From positions 101,674-165,673 of the forward strand of contig CAITIS010000098.1 of NCBI GenBank assembly GCA_903892515.1: DNA of 64,000 nucleotides, read 5' to 3'. Below, piece after piece: positions 57,915-64,000 of this stretch (within the stretch, counting starts at the first letter, position 1; every line of letters begins with the position of its first letter). The position numbers were made by a program, and so were the translations under genes. This DNA comes from an uncultured Planctomycetota bacterium (GTDB lineage Bacteria > Planctomycetota > Phycisphaerae > SM23-33). The notes beneath the pieces are model-generated. The model saw only the letters and a list, made by a program, of their open reading frames with translations. It searched no databases and was not told the origin of the DNA.

Positions 57915-60900
57915 ATGCCAGATTTGCGAAACAGAATGACGCTGTTGCTCCTGGTCGGCGCGTTGCTTTGTGCCACGGCCACGGCCGCCACCCCAGCGAT
58001 TGCAGTTGCGACAGCCCCGACAACCGCACCGGCCATCGCCCCGGCGAGCGCTCCGTCCGTCACTCTGACGGCCGAAGAGGCCCTGAAGCAACTCCAGGAC
58101 GGCAACGCCCGCTTTGTCGCCGGACAGAGCCAACACCCGCGCGCTGACGCTGCCCGCCGCGAAGAGACGGCCAGGAACGGTCAGCACCCAATCGCAACGA
58201 TCCTGGCGTGTTCGGATTCCCGGGCCGCCTTGGACGTTGTCATGGATCAGGGCATCGGCGACATCTTCACCGTCCGCGTGGCCGGGAACGTCGCCGGCAC
58301 CGACGAAATCGGGTCCATAGAGTACGGCGCGGGCCATTTGGGCACGCCGTTACTAGTCGTCATGGGGCACAGCAAGTGCGGGGCCGTCACCGCCGTCTGC
58401 CAAGGCGACGAGGTCCACGGCAGCATCCCCGCGCTGGTCAGCAAGATCGTCCCAGCCGTCAAGAAAACCCAGGCGGCCCACCCGGATCTGCACGGGACCG
58501 AACTGGTGCCATCGGCCACTGAGGCGAACGTCTGGCAGGCCATCGACGATGTGTTCGGCCGCAGCAAGGAAGTCCGCACGCTTGTCAAGGAAGGCAAGCT
58601 CAAGGTCATCGGCGCGGTCCACGACCTGGAGAGCGGCAAGGTCAATTGGCTGGGCGAGCCGGCGGACCTGCCGCGACTGCTGAAGGATTCCGCAGGCGCA
58701 GAGCATGGCGATGCACACGAGGTCGTGCCCCAGAATGGCCATGCACAACAGCTTCCCGCGCAGCCAGCGCATGCGCAAGCTAAGGCCGATGTGGCCCCGG
58801 CCAGCCACGTTGCCCAAGTCGTCAAGCAGGAGAGCACGCCGCCGGAGCACGCGAAGACGCCGGTGGTACAGGCCGGCGTTGTCACCGGCGCATCCGACTC
58901 GGCCCGTGCAGGCGAGTCGAGCAGTCACACCAGTTCGGCATCCGCAGCCGCAAAGGCAAAGGCCGGGGAGTCAAACGGGTTTTCTCCCTGGTATCTCGCC
59001 CTGGTGTTTGGGGCGATAGTCACCATCGGGTTCATTGTGTCGAAATTCATGCATGGTTCATCAGGAAGCCATAACTCACAACAAGGAGAGGTATCGATGT
59101 TTCGGAACATGAAACTGGGAGCAAAGATTGGGGCAGGCTTCGCGGCGTTGATTGTGATCGCGTTGGCTCTGGGCGGCCTGGCCGTCTGGAGCATGACTAC
59201 CGTTAAGGGCACGGTCGTCAATCTGGCCGACGCCAAGGTACCCACGGTTAAGATTGCCAACGAGGTCGAGCGAGACTCGCTGCACACCATGTATGCCATG
59301 CGCGGCTACTCCTACTCCGAGGACAAGACTTTCCTCGATCAGATGCGCAAATCGCTGGAAGGCCTCAAGGGCAATATCAAGCAAGCCAAAGAGCACGGCA
59401 GCAAGTTCAACGAAACGGGCCTCTCTCAGAACACAGAAAAGGCATCCGTAAAGGTTGCTGAGTACGAGCAGCTGGCCAATGACACGGTCACACGCGTCGA
59501 GGCTCTGAACAAGGATCGCGTAGCGATGGTTGACGCCGCGGCCAAGTACGTGAAGGCGACCGAGTCCCTCATGGACGTCCAGACCAAGAAGCTCGATGAC
59601 GAAATCAAGCAATTGGGCGCCGGCGCCACCGCCCAAGGCGCGGCAACCATCACCGACGAGAAAGTGCTGCTGCGGGTGAAGAAGCTTCTTCTCGCCAACG
59701 ATATCGCCGATCTTGGCTCGATCGTGCGCATCGGCAATTGGATGGCACAGGCCGAGCGCGATCCGAAGCTCTTCCAGGAAACCGTGAAGAAGATAGATCT
59801 GATTTATGCCAAGCTGGATGAACTGAAGCCCATCACGACGCAGGCGGTCGATCTGCAGACAATCGAAGATATTCGTGCCGCCAGCAAGGCCTATCAGGAC
59901 GCCATGAGCGGCTTCCTGGCCAACTGGCTGACCCGCGAGGATCTCAACAAGAAGCGTGGCGAGGTTGGCGAAGCCGTCCTGACTGCTGCCAAAGACACCT
60001 CCGAAACGGGCATGAACGATACGGCCGAGGCCTCGCAGCATGCCGCGTCATCCTTGTCCATGGCGTCAACGACGATGATCGTCGGGTTGTCCATCGGCGT
60101 GCTGGTGGGCGTGCTGCTGGCGGTGTTCATCACGCGCAGCATCACCAAGCCCATCGGCCGGATCATTGCCGGCATGACCAGCGGCTCGGAGCAGACGGCC
60201 AGCGCGGCCGCCCAGGTTTCCTCGGCCAGCCAGAGCCTCGCCCAAGGCGCCAGCGAACAGGCGGCGGCCATTGAGGAAACCACCAGCAGCGTCGAGGAGA
60301 TGTCCTCGATGACCAAGCAGAACGCCGCCAATGCCAACGAGGCCAAGACGCTCGCCGGCAGCACCAAGGTTGCCGCCGACAAGGGCGGGTTGGCCATGGG
60401 CAAGATGAGCCAAGCCATCGAAGATATCAAGAAGTCCAGCGACCGGACGGCCAAGATCGTCAAGACGATCGACGAGATCGCCTTCCAGACGAACCTGCTG
60501 GCCTTGAATGCCGCCGTGGAGGCCGCCCGGGCCGGTGAGGCGGGCAAGGGCTTTGCCGTGGTGGCTGAGGAAGTTCGCAACCTGGCCCAGCGCAGCGCCG
60601 AGGCCGCCAAGAACACGGCCACGATGATCGAGGAGTCGGTCAAGAACGCCGACAACGGCGTGCACATCAGCCAGGACGTGGGCCAGGCCCTCAGCGAGAT
60701 CGGCGAGGCGGCCGGCAAGGTCAACGACCTGGTGGCCGAGATTGCCGCGGCCAGCAACGAGCAGGCCCAGGGCATCGAGCAGATCAGCACGGCCGTTGGG
60801 CAGATGGACTCGGTGACTCAGCAGAATGCCGCCAACGCCGAAGAGTCGGCCTCGGCCAGCGAGGAACTGTCGGCCCAGGCGGAAGAGTTGAGCAAGATGG

Positions 60901-61178
60901 TGCAGGAGCTGATGGCCATGGTCGGCGGCGCCGACTCTGCCGGCTCGCAGGCGATAACGCACAGGGCCGCCCACACTGCGGTGGCCGCTCACAGCCAGGC
61001 TCCCCATGCGGTTCACGCCGCATCGAGCAAGAAGACTGGTGGCAAGCGCAAGGCGACCCCTGATCAGCAGATGCCCGGCGGCGTGGCGCATTCCAAGCGG
61101 CTGGCCGTCACGGGCGAGGGCGATGCCGCCAGCCAGGCGATTCCGCTGAGCGCCGACGAGGAGTTGGCGAAGTTCTAG
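57915..61178 (+). CDS. Beta-carbonic anhydrase fused to a methyl-accepting chemotaxis protein
   Basis: A 1087-residue fusion. Residues 1-25 are a signal peptide. Residues 50-260 form a beta-carbonic anhydrase with CSDSR (Cys99, Asp101, Arg103) and HSKC (His152, Cys155), so zinc ligands and the Asp-Arg dyad are intact. Residues 261-355 are a His/Gln/Ala-rich linker. Residues 357-377 are a transmembrane helix and 404-427 a second one, with a positively charged segment between. Residues 428-715 are a helical periplasmic sensor, about 721-740 a third helix, then HAMP and a signalling domain with tip [20 protein letters not shown] (854-873). The topology is consistent: both sensors periplasmic, output in the cytoplasm. 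There is no C-terminal NWETF. A strong internal start at 59097 could also yield a plain receptor. Confidence 0.88.
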   Translation: MPDLRNRMTLLLLVGALLCATATAATPAIAVATAPTTAPAIAPASAPSVTLTAEEALKQLQDGNARFVAGQSQHPRADAARREETARNGQHPIATILACSDSRAALDVVMDQGIGDIFTVRVAGNVAGTDEIGSIEYGAGHLGTPLLVVMGHSKCGAVTAVCQGDEVHGSIPALVSKIVPAVKKTQAAHPDLHGTELVPSATEANVWQAIDDVFGRSKEVRTLVKEGKLKVIGAVHDLESGKVNWLGEPADLPRLLKDSAGAEHGDAHEVVPQNGHAQQLPAQPAHAQAKADVAPASHVAQVVKQESTPPEHAKTPVVQAGVVTGASDSARAGESSSHTSSASAAAKAKAGESNGFSPWYLALVFGAIVTIGFIVSKFMHGSSGSHNSQQGEVSMFRNMKLGAKIGAGFAALIVIALALGGLAVWSMTTVKGTVVNLADAKVPTVKIANEVERDSLHTMYAMRGYSYSEDKTFLDQMRKSLEGLKGNIKQAKEHGSKFNETGLSQNTEKASVKVAEYEQLANDTVTRVEALNKDRVAMVDAAAKYVKATESLMDVQTKKLDDEIKQLGAGATAQGAATITDEKVLLRVKKLLLANDIADLGSIVRIGNWMAQAERDPKLFQETVKKIDLIYAKLDELKPITTQAVDLQTIEDIRAASKAYQDAMSGFLANWLTREDLNKKRGEVGEAVLTAAKDTSETGMNDTAEASQHAASSLSMASTTMIVGLSIGVLVGVLLAVFITRSITKPIGRIIAGMTSGSEQTASAAAQVSSASQSLAQGASEQAAAIEETTSSVEEMSSMTKQNAANANEAKTLAGSTKVAADKGGLAMGKMSQAIEDIKKSSDRTAKIVKTIDEIAFQTNLLALNAAVEAARAGEAGKGFAVVAEEVRNLAQRSAEAAKNTATMIEESVKNADNGVHISQDVGQALSEIGEAAGKVNDLVAEIAAASNEQAQGIEQISTAVGQMDSVTQQNAANAEESASASEELSAQAEELSKMVQELMAMVGGADSAGSQAITHRAAHTAVAAHSQAPHAVHAASSKKTGGKRKATPDQQMPGGVAHSKRLAVTGEGDAASQAIPLSADEELAKF
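59083..59099 (+). promoter_or_regulatory. Internal ribosome-binding site and ATG of the receptor part
   Basis: AAGGAG (59083-59088) lies eight bases before the in-frame ATG at 59097 (Met395 of the fusion). From there the protein reads as a normal [18 protein letters not shown]. This suggests either dual products or a recent loss of the stop codon between two genes. Confidence 0.75.
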
Positions 61179-61224
61179 GCACTGTTAGGGCCACGGGTTT
61201 GGTGGCCATGGTGAGCCGCGAATG

Positions 61225-61258
61225 AGGCGGCGGGTCGAAAGGCTCGCCGCCTTCTTTG
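61225..61258 (+). terminator. Intrinsic terminator after the chemoreceptor
   Basis: AGGCGGCGGGTC, loop GAAA, and GGCTCGCCGCCT form a 12-bp stem with two G-T pairs, followed by TCTTT. Confidence 0.75.
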
Positions 61259-61280
61259 TATACATCGCGGCGGGGCGGAT

Positions 61281-62786
61281 CTACCGGAGGGGCCAGATTC
61301 GCCGGGCGGTGCGGTAGAGGAACCGCCGCATGGTCCAGGGCGTGTCGGGCGTGACGGTCCGGTAAGCCAGCATCTGGCCGCCGACGAGCAGGCTCGATGC
61401 CAGCAGCAGGGGGGTGTAGATGTCAACGCTCATATGCGCGAATACGAATGTGAGCGGGCCGGACATCGCCCCGGCGCCCTGGCTGGCCGAGAGGCGCTTG
61501 AGGGCGTCCAGCGTCACGCCGCCCAGCAATGGGCTGATGCCGCCGGCCAGCCCGGTGATGGCGTACCACAGCGACATGTACTCGGTTCGGCGTTGCGTTG
61601 GAACGACTTTGTTGTACATCAGCCGCATCGAGCCGATGGAGTTGCACATGCAGGCCGCTCCCCAGGTGCTGACGATCGCCACCGCCAGGTACATGCTGGA
61701 GGCCTGGTGTCTGGGCAGCAGCGTCCAAGACGCCGGCACGAGCGTCATGACGCATAGGCCGATCATCATAATGGGCCGGCTGCCGAAGCGGTCGCACGCC
61801 CAGCCGGCGAAGAAGCTCGCACCCAGGCCGCCGATCATGGCCGCCGCGTCGAGCATGACGATCCAGTTGTCGCGCAGGCCGATGCTCTCCTTCAGGTACA
61901 GCGGCAGGAAGGACAGCGAGCCGACGCCGAAGATGCCCAGGAACACCGCCAGCAGGAAGCGACGGAAGTTTCCGTCGCGCAGCGGGGCCAGAATATCACG
62001 CAGCCGACGCTTGACGGTATTGCGATGATCGGGCGTCTCGGCTGGAACCGGCAGCATCGTCATGACGGAGATGATGCCGATGGCCGAGGCGACGAACGTG
62101 AGCGTGCTGAATCGCTGCAGGCCATGGCCATGCTTGATGACGTAGCTGCCGAAGGAGAGCGCCGCCGCTCCGACCAGCATGGCCACGACGTTGTATATTG
62201 CGGCGAACCGGCCACGGATGCGGTCGGGGACGAACTCCTGATACCAGGGAAAGTAGCCGACCTCGGCGATGGCTCGGCAGAGGGCGAAGACCAGCACCGT
62301 GGCCGAAACGATGGCCTTGGTGGACGCGGGGCCGACCAGGGGCAGGTACCACGGCACGAAGGCCAGCGTCAGGACGACGAATTTGCGAATGCCGTAAAAG
62401 GTGATGTAGGTGCGTTTGAGCCCGAAGCGCGCCACCGGCTGGGAAAGCAGCGGCGCCAGCACCCCGCAGAAAGGGAACAGTGACAGCAGCAGGCCGATCT
62501 GCGTTTTGGCCATGCCCAACTCGCCCAGGAACAGCACAAAAATGCTGCCGCCAAAGGTGAGCGTGTAGAACGCGGCGTTCAGGGCGCCGCTGGCAACAAC
62601 CCAGTTCAGCCCCTTGGGCCGCTGATCCTGAGTGCGAGAGTTCAGACGCGCGCGATTGGAATGAGGCAGCCCGCCCGGCCCCGCCTGCGCTTCGGACTCC
62701 GGCGAAGCCTCAGCGCTGGCCTGGCTCGGCGTCGGTTGGGCCGGCGCGGCAGAGTCTGCCGATGAATTGTCAGCATCGAGGGGCAC
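61281..62786 (-). CDS. Major facilitator superfamily transporter
   Basis: A 501-residue membrane protein with about 12 helices, preceded by a 55-residue Ala/Ser/Pro/Gln-rich cytoplasmic tail. SQPVARFGLKRTYITFYG and FAGWACDRFGSRPIMMIG are MFS loop motifs (the second is close to the canonical DRxGRR). PWYQEFVPDRIRGRFAAIYN is characteristic of a planctomycete/verrucomicrobial MFS group of unknown substrate. It is convergent with the chemoreceptor. Substrate not assigned. Confidence 0.78.
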   Translation of the reverse strand: MPLDADNSSADSAAPAQPTPSQASAEASPESEAQAGPGGLPHSNRARLNSRTQDQRPKGLNWVVASGALNAAFYTLTFGGSIFVLFLGELGMAKTQIGLLLSLFPFCGVLAPLLSQPVARFGLKRTYITFYGIRKFVVLTLAFVPWYLPLVGPASTKAIVSATVLVFALCRAIAEVGYFPWYQEFVPDRIRGRFAAIYNVVAMLVGAAALSFGSYVIKHGHGLQRFSTLTFVASAIGIISVMTMLPVPAETPDHRNTVKRRLRDILAPLRDGNFRRFLLAVFLGIFGVGSLSFLPLYLKESIGLRDNWIVMLDAAAMIGGLGASFFAGWACDRFGSRPIMMIGLCVMTLVPASWTLLPRHQASSMYLAVAIVSTWGAACMCNSIGSMRLMYNKVVPTQRRTEYMSLWYAITGLAGGISPLLGGVTLDALKRLSASQGAGAMSGPLTFVFAHMSVDIYTPLLLASSLLVGGQMLAYRTVTPDTPWTMRRFLYRTARRIWPLR

Positions 62787-62927
62787 GACACGATCCTCAT
62801 GAAAAGGGCGAAGTGTACATTGGCCGGGGCCGGGGCGATAGAGGCAGCGGTCCGGCCAGCCTTCTTATCTGGCCTGTTGGGTCTCGCACCCGACCTGTCC
62901 GGTTTCGCATGATGCTCCTACGCTGGC

Positions 62928-62956
62928 TTGGCAGGAATGCGACAGGCCGGTATACT
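62928..62956 (+). promoter_or_regulatory. Promoter of the tRNA-Val gene
   Basis: TTGGCA (62928-62933), 17 bases, TATACT (62951-62956), ten bases before the tRNA 5' end. Confidence 0.75.
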
Positions 62957-62965
62957 ACCTTAAGC

Positions 62966-63038
62966 GGGCGGTTAGCTCAGCTGGTAGAGCGTTTGCTTTA
63001 CACGCAAAATGTCACAGGTTCGAGTCCTGTACCGCCCA
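62966..63038 (+). tRNA. tRNA-Val (anticodon TAC)
   Basis: A 73-base cloverleaf. Acceptor GGGCGGT pairs with ACCGCCC, D-arm GCTC/GAGC, anticodon arm TTTGC/GCAAA with loop TTTACAC giving anticodon TAC (reads GUA), five-base variable loop, and T-arm ACAGG/CCTGT with loop TTCGAGT. The discriminator is A and the 3' CCA is not encoded. Its 3' end is partly duplicated at 63155-63166, next to an integrase remnant. Confidence 0.95.
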
Positions 63039-63166
63039 TAGAAGTCGCTAAATATGTCTTGTCGGCATTTGTCTGTGATTGGCGACTGTTGACCTGCCCA
63101 ATGTTTTCGGGGGTTTTCTTGTTGTCCGCCCTGGCCGTCGTCATGTCCTGATTATCCTGTACCGCC
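63025..63166. repeat. 12-base direct repeat of the tRNA 3' end (possible att cores)
   Basis: TCCTGTACCGCC occurs at 63025-63036 inside the tRNA and again at 63155-63166 in the 3' end of the integrase remnant. This is the usual arrangement of attachment cores for tRNA-targeting integrases, although the match is short. Confidence 0.5.
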
Positions 63167-63584
63167 GCTGACTTCTGCGCATTTTGCTGCGCCTGTCCAT
63201 CCATGCGGCACGGCGGAAGTCGGCGTCAAGGTCTACGCTCGTGGCATAGTGCCGGGCGGCGACTTCCGGCGAATTGCCGATCCACTTTGAAACAGTGGCC
63301 AAGTCATACTCGCGCATCAGTTCAGTCTCACGGCTTGCCCGAAGGTTATGGAACAGGCGCGGCCACGGCGTCAGCCCGGCCCGCAACAGAATCCGCTCAA
63401 ACTGCTGGCGAAGGTTCGCGCAGTGCAGCCGGTGCTTGGCAATGACGTACTCCGTACCCGGTTCGGCGGCCGTGAACAGGTCCAGCAGGTGCTTTCGCAA
63501 TTCGGGGAGCAGCGGGATCGTCCGATGCGCGCACTTTTCGATATGGGCCAGCTTGGGACAGGTGTTGTTTCATGTGACGTCTCC
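63141..63584 (-). pseudogene. Tyrosine recombinase/integrase remnant
   Basis: On the minus strand KLAHIEKCAHRTIPLLPELR, FHNLRASRETELM, VSKWIGNSPEVAARHYATSV match the catalytic C-terminal half of a phage-type integrase. The H-x-x-R region (HNLRAS) and the nucleophile Tyr in RHYAT are present. An in-frame TGA at 63572-63570 stands where related enzymes usually have Trp after GDVT, and no N-terminal half is found upstream. A TTG at 63500 could start a 119-residue fragment. It lies beside tRNA-Val, the probable former target of an integrated element. Confidence 0.7.
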
Positions 63585-63942
63585 ATTAGCTTGACCATTG
63601 TCCCGCGGATAGGCAGACCGGTCAGTGCTACCGCTGTAGGACAAGCAAGAATTGTGCAGAGAAGGCTGCGGCATCAGAGTGCGAGGGAGCGATGCGTCAG
63701 CGATAGTCGCGCTGCATCAGTGGGGAAGGCGTTCTACGATGAAGCGGCCAAATTCGCTGAGACGCCAGCCATCCGCTCCCATGTTTTCCAACCATCCGAT
63801 CTGCCGGAACCCCGACAGCATCTGTCTCGTAGACGTGACGTTCGCCATGCCACCCAAGCCTAGTGCTCTGTCGCTCGTGAACTGATGCATCATCGGTCTT
63901 CTTGCCGATGGGTTGGGCATAACCCAGGCAAGGAGGCCTGCC
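63585..63942. other. Degenerate accessory DNA between integrase remnant and IS630
   Basis: No credible intact gene. A minus-strand frame at 63717-63944 (VTSTRQMLSGFRQIGWLENM) vaguely resembles a winged-helix segment but is too short to name. Confidence 0.4.
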
Positions 63943-64000
63943 ATGAAGAAGAAGTATATCGTGACATTGACCGAAGTGGAACGGCAGATGTTGCAGGCGA
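63943..64000 (+). CDS. IS630-family transposase, N-terminal start
   Basis: The frame runs off the right edge after 19 residues: MKKKYIVTLTEVERQMLQA. This closely resembles the N-terminus of IS630-type transposases, in which a helix-turn-helix follows. AAGGAGG lies seven bases before the ATG. Only the first codons are visible, so the family call rests on this short stretch. Confidence 0.6.
   Translation, partial: MKKKYIVTLTEVERQMLQA

Noticed and set aside
62998..63204. Small minus-strand protein containing TGLEPVTFCV
   Set aside because: This is the antisense translation of the tRNA-Val gene, a common false prediction.
63717..63944. Small winged-helix regulator on the minus strand
   Set aside because: Only 75 residues, weak resemblance, no Shine-Dalgarno site, and it lies in degenerate island DNA.

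Overview
The window looks like chromosome of a GC-rich Gram-negative bacterium of the Planctomycetota, most probably a Phycisphaerae-like lineage. Three secreted proteins carry the planctomycete LEPRLMLS/LEPRLLLS N-terminal signature. Four secreted proteins end in dockerin-like calcium-binding pairs, and one of these also has a PEP-CTERM tail. LPS-core genes (heptosyltransferase, WaaP-like kinase) and an OprB-type porin indicate an outer membrane. Short palindromic repeats are scattered between, and in two cases inside, genes. No plasmid or phage backbone is present; only the right edge (tRNA-Val, dead integrase, IS630 start) is accessory.

Layout. 1-4.2 kb: end of an aminotransferase, a creatininase-family protein, and a large secreted esterase with dockerin and PEP-CTERM tail. 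4.2-9.8 kb: a branched-chain amino-acid operon, cimA-valS, behind an Ile/Val-rich leader peptide and an intrinsic terminator; valS contains an in-frame REP-associated transposase. 9.9-14 kb: bifunctional-nuclease-family protein, OFA-type MFS transporter, lipoprotein metallophosphoesterase. 14.2-20 kb (minus): dapA, then an overlapping LPS/membrane cluster (lipoprotein, waaF, WaaP-like kinase, GT4, plsY). 20-33 kb: LOG proteins, leuC, amidohydrolase and UroD-like pair, porin, CYTH protein, GT39 membrane glycosyltransferase, DUF362 ferredoxin, nagA. 33.5-37 kb: leuS behind a Leu-rich leader peptide and terminator, then a candidate small RNA with two identical C-rich loops. 37-53 kb: LysE exporter, DEAD-box helicase, secreted glycan-related proteins (DNRLRE-like, GH130, two tandem beta-propeller paralogues, SGNH hydrolase) and a polyamine pair (ornithine-decarboxylase family plus deoxyhypusine-synthase-like). 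53-61 kb: signalling block: a PAS-rich hybrid histidine kinase split by a G9 frameshift, an HTH-receiver regulator, CheW, and a chemoreceptor fused in frame to a periplasmic beta-carbonic anhydrase. 61-64 kb: MFS transporter, tRNA-Val, integrase remnant, IS630.

Main points. Two independent transcription attenuators (Ile/Val before cimA-valS, Leu before leuS) each have a leader peptide, a terminator, and an antiterminator segment at or just after the leader stop codon. The carbonic anhydrase-chemoreceptor fusion next to cheW suggests CO2/bicarbonate sensing. Palindromic elements have entered two essential aminoacyl-tRNA synthetase genes without breaking the reading frame. All functional statements come from reading motifs; no database search was run.
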